In this document: positions 8,736 through 16,827 of the stretch, piece by piece
Numbering within the stretch: position 1 is the first letter of the stretch
Layout of the letters: the number at the start of each line of letters is the position of its first letter
Source of the DNA: Pseudonocardia sp. N23
Lineage (GTDB): Bacteria > Actinomycetota > Actinomycetes > Mycobacteriales > Pseudonocardiaceae
Length of the DNA stretch: 64,000 nucleotides
Direction of reading: 5' to 3'
Assembly: GCF_002583555.1 (NCBI RefSeq)
Contig: NZ_BEGX01000029.1
Span: 203,294-267,293 of the forward strand
Made by a program: the position numbers and the translations under genes
Notes under the pieces: generated by a model
The model's input: only the letters and a program-made list of their open reading frames with translations
The model's database searches: none
Told to the model about the DNA's origin: nothing

Positions 8736-8754
8736 CCCAGGATTGGACCACACC
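8715..8754. promoter_or_regulatory. Putative MocR operator half-sites
   Basis: AGAAGTGGTCC on the plus strand (8715-8725) and GTGTGGTCCAAT on the minus strand (8743-8754) share AGTGGTCC/TGTGGTCC. This resembles the AAGTGG-type half-sites reported for PdxR/MocR proteins. They cover the regulator's start and the divergent promoter. Confidence 0.4.
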
Positions 8755-8772
8755 TGCGAGCCACACCCGAAC

Positions 8773-8778
8773 TAGCGT
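8773..8778 (+). promoter_or_regulatory. Candidate -10 box for the AhpD-like gene
   Basis: TAGCGT ends 7 nt before the ATG at 8786 with no ribosome-binding site, a leaderless arrangement that supports ATG 8786 over the GTGs just upstream. Confidence 0.45.
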
Positions 8779-8785
8779 GGTGATC

Positions 8786-9283
8786 ATGACGCAGACGACC
8801 ACGGCCCCCGACCGCGCCCCCGAACACCCCGCACGCCTGCAGATGGCCGAGCTCGCGCCCGACGTCTACAAGGCGATGATCCGGCTCGACGGCGCGGTCC
8901 GGCGCAACATCGACCCCGTGATCAACGAGCTCGTGAAGATTCGTGCCTCCCAGATCAACCACTGCGCGTTCTGCATCGACATGCACACCAAGGACGCACT
9001 GGCCGCGGGCGAGAGCGTCGAGCGCATCGTCCAGCTCCCGGCGTGGGACGAGTCCCGGCACTTCTACTCCCCCAAGGAGATCGCGGCGATCGAGCTCACC
9101 GAGGCGATCACCGTGCTGACCGACGGCTTCGTCCCCGACGACGTCTACGCCCGCGCCGCCGAGCACTTCGACGAGACCGAGCTCGCCCACCTGATCGCCG
9201 CGATCACGGTGATCAACGCCTGGAACCGCTTCGCCGTCTCGACCCGGATGGTCCCCGGCCACTACACCCCGGGCGCGCACTGA
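8786..9283 (+). CDS. Carboxymuconolactone decarboxylase / AhpD-like peroxidase family protein
   Basis: A 165-aa all-helical protein with the redox motif Cys60-x2-Cys63-x3-His67 (NHCAFCIDMH), diagnostic of the AhpD-like branch that reduces peroxides or alkylhydroperoxidase partners. The family-typical helix RASQINHCAFC is followed by an AARSVERI-like segment (AGESVERIVQL). It diverges from a MocR regulator with a 51-bp gap, so PLP- or amine-responsive control is likely. A second, distantly related paralogue lies near 15 kb. Confidence 0.9.
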   Translation: MTQTTTAPDRAPEHPARLQMAELAPDVYKAMIRLDGAVRRNIDPVINELVKIRASQINHCAFCIDMHTKDALAAGESVERIVQLPAWDESRHFYSPKEIAAIELTEAITVLTDGFVPDDVYARAAEHFDETELAHLIAAITVINAWNRFAVSTRMVPGHYTPGAH

Positions 9284-9297
9284 TCCCGTGAGTGGTC

Positions 9298-10077
9298 TCA
9301 GCCGCGGACCGTCGCCAGGAACGCGTAGCGGTTGAGGCTGAAGAAGTACTCGTCCTCCGCCGCCCGCGCCTGCAGGTCGGCGAGCCAGGCCGCCGTGTCG
9401 TCGGCCGTCACCCCGCGCCTGCCCGGCACGAACGCCGCGATCGTCTCCTTGATCGTCACGCTGAACGTGTCCGCGTGCAGGCGCGGGTTGAAGATCGGGA
9501 CGACCCGCTGCTCGGTGACGTCGAACCCGCCGCGGCGCAGCAGCCCGCCCAGGCGCCGCGGCAGCCGCGAGTCGGCGAGGTGCTCCTCCCAGGCGTCGAT
9601 GATCCGGTCGTGCAGCGCCCGGTCGGCGACGTTCCAGACCAGCGAGTCCCAGTCGGTGTCGAGCACCAGCGCGCGCCCACCCGGACGCAGCACCCGGCGC
9701 AGCTCCGCGACCGCCGCAGGCATGTCCGGGACGTACTCGTAGACCTGCGTGGAGACGGCGACGTCGAACGCGGCGTCGCCGAAGGGCAGGGCGAGGGCGT
9801 CGCCGGTGCCGACGGTCGCCCACGGCATCGACGCGCAGCGCTCCCGGGCGAGGGCGTTCATCGCCTCGCTCGGGTCCATGCCGTGCACCGCACCCGCCGG
9901 GCCGACCGCCTCGGCCATCGCCGCCAGCAGGTGCCCGGGCCCGGACCCGATGTCGAGGACGCGTTCGCCGCGCTGCAGGCACAGCATGTCCAGCGTCTGC
10001 GCCCGTTGCCCGACGACGTCGCTGGTCGCGTAGCTGCGGTCGAGCCGCCTGGCCTCGTCGTCACCGAACTCCAGCAT
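9298..10077 (-). CDS. SAM-dependent class I methyltransferase
   Basis: A 259-aa protein with methyltransferase motif I VLDIGSGPGHLLA, an acidic post-I residue (GMDPSEAM) and motif II/III segments LPFGDAAFDVAVSTQ and RRVLRPGGRALVLDTDW. This is a UbiE/COQ5-like methyltransferase_11 architecture with a C-terminal cap whose substrate is unknown. The ATG at 10077 gives MLEFGDD; an upstream GTG at 10146 adds a non-homologous Arg-rich tail. It is convergent with the AhpD-like gene (14-bp gap) and divergent from the amidase. Confidence 0.88.
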   Translation of the reverse strand: MLEFGDDEARRLDRSYATSDVVGQRAQTLDMLCLQRGERVLDIGSGPGHLLAAMAEAVGPAGAVHGMDPSEAMNALARERCASMPWATVGTGDALALPFGDAAFDVAVSTQVYEYVPDMPAAVAELRRVLRPGGRALVLDTDWDSLVWNVADRALHDRIIDAWEEHLADSRLPRRLGGLLRRGGFDVTEQRVVPIFNPRLHADTFSVTIKETIAAFVPGRRGVTADDTAAWLADLQARAAEDEYFFSLNRYAFLATVRG

Positions 10078-10148
10078 CGCCACGTACCGGAGGTTAGCGA
10101 CCGCCGGGTCCCCGCGAGCGGTGTCTGTCCGCCGGCGCCGCACCACGT

Positions 10149-10154
10149 TAGGGT
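10149..10154 (+). promoter_or_regulatory. Candidate -10 box for the amidase gene
   Basis: TAGGGT lies 35 nt before the GTG start at 10190, leaving room for a short leader with the AGGGAG ribosome-binding site. Confidence 0.3.
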
Positions 10155-10189
10155 CGCCCCGCCCCGACGATCGGCGAGGGAGCCGCGAC

Positions 10190-11668
10190 GTGGACTACAC
10201 CGAGTACCGCCGCCACGACGCCGTCGGGCTGGCCGAGCTGGTCGCGAAGGGCGAGGTCGGCGCGTCGGACCTGCTGGAGACGGCGATCTCGCGGGCAGCG
10301 GAGGTCGAACCGCGGATCCACGCGATCGTCCGGCCCATGCACGAGATCGCCAGGGCCCGCGCCGCAGGCCCGCTGTCCGGGCCGTTCGCCGGGGTCCCGT
10401 TCCTGCTCAAGGACCTGGGCCAGCACTACGCGGGCCTGCCGACGGGCGCGGGGTCCCGCTCGCTGGCCGCGTACGCGCAGCCCGCGCACGCGGTCGTCGT
10501 GCAGCGCTGGCTCGACGCCGGGCTGGTCCCGTTCGGCAAGACCAACACCCCGGAGTTCGGGGCGAAGGCCATCACCGAACCGGAGGTGAACGGCCCGACC
10601 CGCAACCCGTGGGACGCCGGCCGCACCCCGGGCGGCTCGTCGGGCGGGTCGGCGGCGGCCGTCGCGGCGGGCATCGTCCCGGTCGCGGGCGCCTCCGACG
10701 GCGGCGGTTCCATCCGGATCCCGGCGGCGTGCTGCGGGCTGTTCGGTCTCAAGCCCGGTCGTGGCCTGCTGCCCGACGGGCCCGACGTCGCCGAACGGCT
10801 CCACGGCGCGGCGGTGAACGGGGTGGTGTCCCGGTCGGTCCGCGACACCGCCGCGATGCTGGACGTGCTGGCCGGGCCGGACCCGGGCGGGCCGTACGTG
10901 ACGGCATTGCCGGCCGAGCCGTTCGCCGACCTGGCCCGCCGGTCCCCCGGGACCCTGCGCGTCGGGTTCACCACGGCCTCGCCGCTGGGCACACCCGTCG
11001 ACGCCCAGGCCGTCGCGGCGGTGCAGGATGCGGCGGAGCTGCTGGAGTCCCTCGGGCACGTCGTGGAGCCGGCGTCGAGCGGGGTCGACGAGCGACAGCT
11101 CGCGAAGGACTTCCTGACGATGTGGTTCGCGGCGGTCGCCTCCCAGGTCACGCAGACGCGGACGCTGACGGGCTGCGGGCCGGACGCCTTCGAGCTCGAC
11201 ACCCGGATCATGGCGGCCGTCGGGCGGGCGACGTCGGCCCCGACCTACATCGCCGCGCACGACCGGTGGAACGACCACACCCGCAGGCTTGCCGCGTTCC
11301 ACGAGCGCTACGACCTGCTGCTGACCCCGACCCTGGCCCGTCCACCCGTGCGGATCGGGGAGCTCACCGCGCCCGAGGCGGTGCAGCGGGCGAGCCGGGC
11401 GCTGCTGCGCGTCCACGCCGCCGGGTTGCTGGCGAGGACGAACGTGCTGGACACGCTGATCGACCAGAACCTGTCGCCGGTGCCGTTCACACAGCTCGCG
11501 AACATCACGGGCCGCCCGGCGATGTCGGTGCCGCTGTACCGGACGCCCGACGGTCTGCCGCTGGGCGTGCAGTTCGTCGGACCGCTCGGCGGCGAGGGCC
11601 GGCTGCTCGCGCTGGCGACGCAGCTGGAGGAGGCGCGCCCCTGGGCCGACCGGGAGCCGCCCCTCTGA
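10190..11668 (+). CDS. Amidase (amidase-signature family)
   Basis: A 492-aa hydrolase with the complete Ser-cisSer-Lys triad: Lys74 (PFLLKDLG), Ser150 in GGSSGGS and Ser174 in DGGGSIRIPA. It cleaves an amide or aryl/acyl ester bond in the cytosol; members range from Glu-tRNA(Gln) amidotransferase A subunits to aryl and peptide amidases. No gatB or gatC lies nearby, so it is a stand-alone catabolic or detoxifying enzyme. The GTG at 10190 is preceded by AGGGAG at good spacing and begins MDYTEYRRHDAVGLAELV, the usual N-terminus. A strong hairpin terminator follows. Confidence 0.92.
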   Translation: MDYTEYRRHDAVGLAELVAKGEVGASDLLETAISRAAEVEPRIHAIVRPMHEIARARAAGPLSGPFAGVPFLLKDLGQHYAGLPTGAGSRSLAAYAQPAHAVVVQRWLDAGLVPFGKTNTPEFGAKAITEPEVNGPTRNPWDAGRTPGGSSGGSAAAVAAGIVPVAGASDGGGSIRIPAACCGLFGLKPGRGLLPDGPDVAERLHGAAVNGVVSRSVRDTAAMLDVLAGPDPGGPYVTALPAEPFADLARRSPGTLRVGFTTASPLGTPVDAQAVAAVQDAAELLESLGHVVEPASSGVDERQLAKDFLTMWFAAVASQVTQTRTLTGCGPDAFELDTRIMAAVGRATSAPTYIAAHDRWNDHTRRLAAFHERYDLLLTPTLARPPVRIGELTAPEAVQRASRALLRVHAAGLLARTNVLDTLIDQNLSPVPFTQLANITGRPAMSVPLYRTPDGLPLGVQFVGPLGGEGRLLALATQLEEARPWADREPPL

Positions 11669-11706
11669 CCGGAACGGGGGCGCACTCGATCGTCGCAGGG
11701 CCCCGA

Positions 11707-11738
11707 CAACACCCCCGGACCACGGTCCGGGGGTGTTG
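11707..11738 (+). terminator. Strong hairpin terminator after the amidase gene
   Basis: Perfect 15-bp arms, CAACACCCCCGGACC and GGTCCGGGGGTGTTG, are separated by only 2 nt and begin 38 nt after the amidase stop. There is no U-tract. Confidence 0.75.
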
Positions 11739-11972
11739 CGCGTCCGCATCTGGCTCGAACGTGTCGTCCGCGCCACCCGGGCGCGCTCAGCACACGTTCA
11801 CCGGCGGGCTCCGCACCCGACCGAGCCCGAGGGCATCCGGGAACTCGGCGAGTCGATCTCCATGCCGCTGAACAGGAAGTATGCGATCAGCCACGTGTGG
11901 TGCCGCACGGCACCCACCGCTCGGAGCGGTGATCGCTACTGGTGCGCCCCACGACCCGTGCAGACTGAGCGC
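11739..11972 (+). other. kup leader region with small hairpins
   Basis: The 234 bp between the terminator and kup hold no supportable ORF. They contain GGTGCC-GCAC-GGCACC (11899-11914) and CCGCTC-G-GAGCGG (near 11918-11930), so the mRNA leader may be structured. I looked for a ydaO-type c-di-AMP riboswitch, known upstream of some potassium transporter genes, and did not recognise its conserved elements. Confidence 0.4.
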
Positions 11973-13964
11973 GTGACCGACGCAGAGCCCTCCGCCGTCG
12001 CGGAGGCCGGGGCACCCGAGCCCGTCGAACCGCCGCCGTCCGCACCACGGCCGGCCACCGGGAACCCCGACCATCCCGCCGCGCACGGCGGGGGCCTCGC
12101 CGGCCTCGCGCTCGGCGCGCTCGGGATCGTGTTCGGCGACATCGGGACGAGCCCGCTGTACGCGATGCAGACGGTCTTCTCCATCGACGACGGCGCCGTC
12201 AAGCCGACACCGTCGGACGTCTACGGGATCGTGTCGCTGATCTTCTGGTCGGTGACGATCGTCGTCACGATCAAGTACGTCTCGTTCATCCTGCGCGCCG
12301 ACAACGACGGCGAGGGCGGGATCATGGCGCTCGCCGCCCTGGTCCGGGAGGCGACGAAGTCCCATCCCCGCCGCGCGGCGCTGGCGCTGATGTTCGGGGT
12401 GCTGGGGGCGTCGCTGTTCTACGGCGACTCGTTGATCACCCCGGCCATCTCGGTGCTGTCGGCCGTCGAGGGGCTCGAGCTCGCCGAGCCCCGGCTCGCC
12501 GACCTCGTGCTGCCCATCGGGATCGGCATCCTGGCGCTGCTGTTCCTGGCCCAGCGTTTCGGGACGCACCGCGTCGGGCGGCTGTTCGGGCCGATCATGA
12601 TGCTGTGGTTCGCCGCCCTGGCGGTGCTGGGCGTCCCACACATCGCCACCCACCCGACGGTGCTGGCCGGGCTGTCGCCGACCTACATCGTGTCGTTCGT
12701 CGTCGACCACCCGTTCACGGCGTTCATCGCGATGGGCGCGGTCGTCCTGTCGATCACCGGCGCCGAGGCGCTGTACGCCGACATGGGGCACTTCGGGAAG
12801 CGGCCGATCCGCGTGTCCTGGTTCGTGATCGTGTGGCCCGCGCTGGTCCTCAACTACCTGGGTCAGGCGGCGCTGATCCTCGACGACCCGAAGGCCGTCG
12901 ACAACCCGTTCTACCTGCTGGCCCCCGACTGGGCCCGCTGGCCGCTGGTCGTCCTGGCGACCTTCGCGACGGTCATCGCCTCCCAGGCCGTCATCTCGGG
13001 GGCGTTCTCGGTGTCCCGGCAGGCCGTGCGGCTGGGCTACCTGCCGCACCTCACCGTCCGGCACACGTCGACGCACGAGAGCGGCCAGATCTACGTCCCG
13101 GCCGTGAACTGGCTCCTGTTCGCCGGGGTGCTGGTGCTGATGGTCGCGTTCACGTCCTCGGACAAGCTCGCCACCGCCTACGGCCTTGCCGTCACCGGCA
13201 CCCTGATGCTGACGACGACCCTGTTCCTGATGTACGCCCACACGAAGTGGCGATGGCCGACGTGGCAGCTCGTGCTCACCGGCATCGTGTTCGGCGGGCT
13301 GGAACTGCTGTACTTCGCCGCCAACGTCACCAAGATCCCGCACGGCGGCTGGCTCCCGCTGCTGATCGCGGCGATCGTCGTCACCGTGATGACGACGTGG
13401 CAGCGCGGCCGCCAGATCGTCACGGGCAGGCGGATCGAGCTGGAGGGCCCGCTGCCCGAGTTCGTGCAGAAGCTTCGCGACGACCGGGTGCCGCGGGTGC
13501 CGGGGATCGCCGTCTTCCCACACCCCACCAACCAGACGGCGCCGCTCGCGTTGCGCGCCAACGTCGAGTTCAACAAGGTCCTGCACGAGCGGGTGGTGAT
13601 CGTGTCGGTGCAGTCGCTGAACGTGCCGTACGTGCCCCTGACCGAGCGGCTCACCGTCGACGACCTGGGCGACGTCGAGGACGGGGTCGTGCACGTGACG
13701 GCACGGTTCGGGTTCCAGGACCCGCCCGACATCCCGCAGCTGCTGCGCGACTGCCGGTCGATGTCCGAGGAGCTGGACTTCGACTCCGACACGGCGTCGT
13801 ACTTCCTGTCGCGGCTGACGATCGAGCGCGGCCGGTCCGGCGGGATGGCGTCGTGGCGCACACGGCTGTTCATCGGTCTCTCGCACAACGCTGCCACGCC
13901 TGCCGCGTTCTTCAAGCTGCCCCTGGAACGGACCGTCGTGATGGGCTCCCGGATCGAGATCTGA
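11973..13964 (+). CDS. kup: KUP-family potassium uptake protein
   Basis: A 663-aa secondary K+ transporter. An about 45-residue Pro/Ala-rich cytoplasmic N-terminus leads into the family hallmark LGIVFGDIGTSPLYAM, then about 12 membrane helices, with GGIMALAAL and FYGDSLITPAISVLSA also diagnostic. A C-terminal cytoplasmic domain of about 180 residues follows and ends in SRIEI. KUP imports K+ with protons. The GTG at 11973 is the start nearest the homology block; its ribosome-binding site is weak. The frame is open upstream to the terminator but that part is not protein-like. Confidence 0.94.
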   Translation: MTDAEPSAVAEAGAPEPVEPPPSAPRPATGNPDHPAAHGGGLAGLALGALGIVFGDIGTSPLYAMQTVFSIDDGAVKPTPSDVYGIVSLIFWSVTIVVTIKYVSFILRADNDGEGGIMALAALVREATKSHPRRAALALMFGVLGASLFYGDSLITPAISVLSAVEGLELAEPRLADLVLPIGIGILALLFLAQRFGTHRVGRLFGPIMMLWFAALAVLGVPHIATHPTVLAGLSPTYIVSFVVDHPFTAFIAMGAVVLSITGAEALYADMGHFGKRPIRVSWFVIVWPALVLNYLGQAALILDDPKAVDNPFYLLAPDWARWPLVVLATFATVIASQAVISGAFSVSRQAVRLGYLPHLTVRHTSTHESGQIYVPAVNWLLFAGVLVLMVAFTSSDKLATAYGLAVTGTLMLTTTLFLMYAHTKWRWPTWQLVLTGIVFGGLELLYFAANVTKIPHGGWLPLLIAAIVVTVMTTWQRGRQIVTGRRIELEGPLPEFVQKLRDDRVPRVPGIAVFPHPTNQTAPLALRANVEFNKVLHERVVIVSVQSLNVPYVPLTERLTVDDLGDVEDGVVHVTARFGFQDPPDIPQLLRDCRSMSEELDFDSDTASYFLSRLTIERGRSGGMASWRTRLFIGLSHNAATPAAFFKLPLERTVVMGSRIEI

Positions 13965-13989
13965 GGCTGCCGGCCGGTTGCGCGCCCGG

Positions 13990-14730
13990 TCAGGGCGGCG
14001 GGAGCGTCACGCCGAACCCGGCGACCGAGAGTCGCAGCAGCACCTGCCCCGGCGCGAGCAGGTCGGCGATCTTCGCCGCGGCCAGCACCTCCAGCTCGGT
14101 GAGCCGGGCCGCGTAGGTGTCGGGCCCGGCGAGGCGCGCCCGCTGCAGCTCGATCGCGTTGTGCCACACCTTCTGCCGGGACTCGCGCAGGAACCGTCGT
14201 GACGCCCGGCGGTTGACCGGGGTCAGCGCGCGGTCCAGCAGCCGGCGCGCCGAGCGGGCGGCCAGCTCGCCGTCCTCGGCCGCCACCCGGGTAGAGAGGA
14301 TGCCGTCGATGCGCTCGTGGTCGCGGCGGCGCAGGTCCATCAGCGCGGGGTCGGCGAACGCGGCGTCGGGGATGACGGCGAGGAGTGCCTGGGGCAGGTC
14401 GTAGTTGACGTGCGCGTTCACCCCGAGCAGCACGTGCAGCAGCGACGGCAGCGACTCCCGCGCCCCGAACGCCAGCCGCCACGGCCGGGGCGGTGACGCG
14501 CCGGTGAGGTGGGCGTCGAGCGCGGCGAGGTAGAACCCCGCGAACACGACGTCCCACTCCTCCACCCACGCCGGGTCCTCGAACACCCCGCGGCCGACGG
14601 CCTCGCCGACGGCCAGCGTCGTGCGCCGGTAGGTCCCGAGGAAGTCGCGCTGGGCGGTCCGGCCGGGTGGCATCGCGTCGAGCCGGGCCTGCAGGTCCGC
14701 GGCGACGGCCTCGATCGCGGCGCTGCTCAT
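13990..14730 (-). CDS. DUF5995 family protein
   Basis: A 246-aa predominantly helical cytosolic protein. The conserved block HVLLGVNAHVNYDLPQALL, with its His and Asn residues, and the upstream FAGFYLAALDAHLTG identify DUF5995, an actinobacterial family of unknown function. Clustered His/Asp/Arg residues (RRRDHERIDGI) could bind a metal, but this is untested. It is convergent with kup (25-bp gap) and is followed upstream by an AhpD-like gene in the same orientation, 78 bp away. Confidence 0.82.
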   Translation of the reverse strand: MSSAAIEAVAADLQARLDAMPPGRTAQRDFLGTYRRTTLAVGEAVGRGVFEDPAWVEEWDVVFAGFYLAALDAHLTGASPPRPWRLAFGARESLPSLLHVLLGVNAHVNYDLPQALLAVIPDAAFADPALMDLRRRDHERIDGILSTRVAAEDGELAARSARRLLDRALTPVNRRASRRFLRESRQKVWHNAIELQRARLAGPDTYAARLTELEVLAAAKIADLLAPGQVLLRLSVAGFGVTLPPP

Positions 14731-14808
14731 CGGGGCGATCCTGCCCGCGAGCGTGCCGTCACGCCACGGCGGACGTGTGCCCGGTGCTCGTGCGACGCGG
14801 GTGCGTCA

Positions 14809-15405
14809 TCAGCGGTGGTCGGCGACGACCGCGTCGGAACCCCACGGCGTCACCTCGACGTCGCGGGCGTGGAAACGTTCGGGCAGGTCGTCGACGATGT
14901 CCCAGGTCGCCGACAGCCGTCCGAACCCGACGAACACCGCGATCTGCATGCCCAGCTCGACGATCTCGGGCTCGGCGAAGTGCAGGCGCAGGTCGTCGAA
15001 GACGGCCTCGCCGGCGGCGAGGTGGTCGGTGGCGAAGAGGTCGGCGTAGCGCAGTGCGGCCTTCTCGGCGTCGGTCAGGTCCGGCGCCTCGTCCGGCTTC
15101 TCCAGCGAACACACCAGGGCCTCGGTGACGCCGTCCGCGGCACCGGTGGCCGTGCGCAGGGCCATGCAGCTGCGGCACTGGTTGTGGAACGCGATGCGCA
15201 GCCGCGTCAGCTCGACCAGCCGCGGCGGCAACGTGGACGTCGCTGCCATCGCGCTGCGGAACGCCAGGAAGGCGTCCGTGACGTCGGGCCGCTGGGCGAG
15301 GACCCGCAGCAGGCCGAGGCCCTGGGGGTCGTCGATGGCGGGGCCGAGCGTGGTGCGCAGGGCCGGGTCGAACTCGTGCGGCGGGACGGCGTGCAGGCGG
15401 GCCAC
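14809..15405 (-). CDS. Carboxymuconolactone decarboxylase / AhpD-like family protein
   Basis: A 198-aa protein with the redox dyad in NQCRSCMALR, the AhpD-type CxxC helix, followed by a typical EKAALRYADLF helix. It probably acts as an alkylhydroperoxidase-like reductase. The GTG start has a strong GAGGAGAGG ribosome-binding site. It diverges from a small membrane-anchored protein across 228 bp of promoter DNA, and is only distantly similar to the 165-aa paralogue near 9 kb. Confidence 0.87.
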   Translation of the reverse strand: MARLHAVPPHEFDPALRTTLGPAIDDPQGLGLLRVLAQRPDVTDAFLAFRSAMAATSTLPPRLVELTRLRIAFHNQCRSCMALRTATGAADGVTEALVCSLEKPDEAPDLTDAEKAALRYADLFATDHLAAGEAVFDDLRLHFAEPEIVELGMQIAVFVGFGRLSATWDIVDDLPERFHARDVEVTPWGSDAVVADHR

Positions 15406-15633
15406 GGGACCTCTCCTCGTCGAGGGACGGTCCGAGTGTCATCGCGCACGCCTGACGTAGTCAAGGTTCTAACGACGACACCCGGGCCCGCCGAGCCAGC
15501 GGCGAACCCGGCGCGGGAAGAAACGGGGGTCGCCCCTACCCGGCTCGGGGGTCGGCACGATCGAGACCCGGCCACCGGATCGGCAGGATTCTCCTCATGC
15601 GGGAGCCCCCCGCCCCCTGGAAGGAGACTCCCG

Positions 15634-16404
15634 ATGCCCCCCTACAGCAACGGCCCCGCACACCACGGTCAGCAGCCCGGCTACGGCTACCCGCCCCCAC
15701 CGCCCCGCCCGCCGATGCCTGGGCAGCGCAGCTACGGCGAGGCGCCCGGGTACTTCCCGCCCCAGGGCTACGCGCCGCCCCAGGCTCCGTCCCGCTCCGG
15801 CGACACCCACATCGCACGGTCCGGTTCGGGCAAGTCGATCGCGACGATCGTCGTCGTCGTGATCGCTGTGCTCGTCGTCGGTGGCGGTGCCGCGTACTGG
15901 GCCCTCGGCGGCTCACTGCCGTTCGGCTCGGGCACGGCCAAGCCCTCCGCCGTGTCGACCGGCTCCGCCGGCTCCGGTTCCGGTTCCGGTTCCGGTTCCG
16001 GTTCCGAGGACGTCGCCTTCGGCGGCGGCGCCGGCACCACGGCCCCCGGCTGCCCGTTCACGGCCGCGGAGATCACCTCACTGGTGGGCCAGCCGATGAA
16101 GGACGACGGCAGCTGCCTGTTCGGCGACGGCAAGGGCGTCGCCCAGCTGAGCATCACGATGTCGAGCGCGTCGACCGGCGAGATCATGCTCGACACGCTG
16201 CGCGAGCACGCGAGCGGGCAGTACGACCAGGTGTCGGACCTGTCCGGGGCGAAGGGTTACGTCGCCACCAAGGAGCTCGGCGGCGAGGCCGTCGCGGTCA
16301 CCGGCAAGGGCGGCTACACGATCACCATGAGCGGCTTCGAGCGGTTCTCGAAGACCGGCTACGGCCCGGTCCTGACGAAGATCGCCGACGCGCTGCCCGC
16401 CTGA
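15634..16404 (+). CDS. Membrane-anchored protein with Pro/Tyr/Gly-rich N-terminus, function unknown
   Basis: A 256-aa protein in four parts: a Pro/Gly/Tyr-rich cytoplasmic tail (residues 1-55), one TM helix (about 67-90, IATIVVVVIAVLVVGGGAAYWAL), a Gly-Ser linker encoded by tandem GGTTCC hexamers, and a roughly 130-residue exported domain. The exported domain has two cysteines (PGCPFTAAE and GSCLFGDG) likely to form a disulfide. The layout matches actinobacterial type II-anchored sensor or lipoprotein-like proteins of the DUF3558/septum-formation style, but I cannot name the family. AAGGAGA precedes the ATG by 7 nt. Confidence 0.82.
   Translation: MPPYSNGPAHHGQQPGYGYPPPPPRPPMPGQRSYGEAPGYFPPQGYAPPQAPSRSGDTHIARSGSGKSIATIVVVVIAVLVVGGGAAYWALGGSLPFGSGTAKPSAVSTGSAGSGSGSGSGSGSEDVAFGGGAGTTAPGCPFTAAEITSLVGQPMKDDGSCLFGDGKGVAQLSITMSSASTGEIMLDTLREHASGQYDQVSDLSGAKGYVATKELGGEAVAVTGKGGYTITMSGFERFSKTGYGPVLTKIADALPA
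15970..16007 (+). repeat. Tandem hexamer (GGTTCC)n coding a Gly-Ser linker
   Basis: About six head-to-tail copies of GGTTCC or GGCTCC encode alternating Gly and Ser between the TM helix and the exported domain. Slipped-strand mispairing here would change linker length in frame. Confidence 0.8.
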
Positions 16405-16472
16405 CCCGCACGTTCCCTACCACGCGCCGGGCGGTCCCCCGACCTCCCGGCGCCTTCTTCATCGCAAGTAGT

Positions 16473-16490
16473 TGTCTTGCGTCAAGCAAG
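16473..16490 (+). promoter_or_regulatory. MarR-type operator remnant
   Basis: TTGTCTTG-CGT-CAAGCAAG is an imperfect inverted repeat (CTTG/CAAG core at 16476-16486). It resembles the TTGCTTG-N3-CAAGCAA sites that MarR regulators use in front of DHA2-type efflux genes, and it precedes the chimeric remnant below. Confidence 0.45.
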
Positions 16491-16505
16491 CATGATGATG
16501 CGGAG

Positions 16506-16694
16506 GTGGCCACCCCGGACGCCGGCGCCATCTGGCTGCTGGCCTGGCGGATCGGGCAGGGCGTCGGCGGGGCGTTCCCCGTCGGCGACTCCGGCGCGAT
16601 CCTCACGATCGTCGCCTGCCTGATCGCCGCGGCGGCCAGCGTCTCCCGCGGCACCAGCTACGTCGACGGCGGCGTCCCGACGACGGGCCGCTGA
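16506..16694 (+). pseudogene. Chimeric remnant: DHA2 MFS transporter piece joined to an SDR C-terminus
   Basis: A 62-codon frame with a GTG start overlapping CGGAGG. Residues 4-35 (DAGAIWLLAWRIGQGVGGA, then DSGAILT) match the conserved second-to-third helix region of DHA2-family MFS efflux pumps. The end, SVSRGTSYVDGGVPTTGR, matches the C-terminal cofactor-loop region of short-chain dehydrogenases. The two parts come from unrelated genes joined by deletion. The preceding MarR-like operator fits an ancestral efflux gene. Either a translated small peptide or simple debris is possible. Confidence 0.6.
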
Positions 16695-16721
16695 CCACCC
16701 GGCGCACGGCCCACGGGGTGT

Positions 16722-16763
16722 CGTGAGTGGCGACGGCCGCTGTGGCGACTATCGCCACTCACG
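16722..16763. repeat. Intergenic palindrome, GTGAGTGGC family (copy 1)
   Basis: Perfect 12-bp arms CGTGAGTGGCGA and TCGCCACTCACG flank an 18-nt centre. Related palindromes occur at 37027-37066 and, degenerately, at 20534-20571, so this is a dispersed element and not a private operator. It lies 65 bp upstream of the alcohol dehydrogenase start. Confidence 0.75.
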
Positions 16764-16827
16764 GGGGGGCGCTCACACTGATCGCGACGGCGGCGCTCGG
16801 CGTGGAGCCCGCCCGGAGGGAGACGCG

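Noticed and set aside
11739..11972. A possible ydaO/c-di-AMP riboswitch in the kup leader
   Set aside because: The conserved elements of that riboswitch could not be found; only small unrelated hairpins are present.
15970..16007. Tandem GGTTCC repeat as a CRISPR or VNTR-like array
   Set aside because: It is a coding Gly-Ser linker with six-base units, no spacers and no cas genes.
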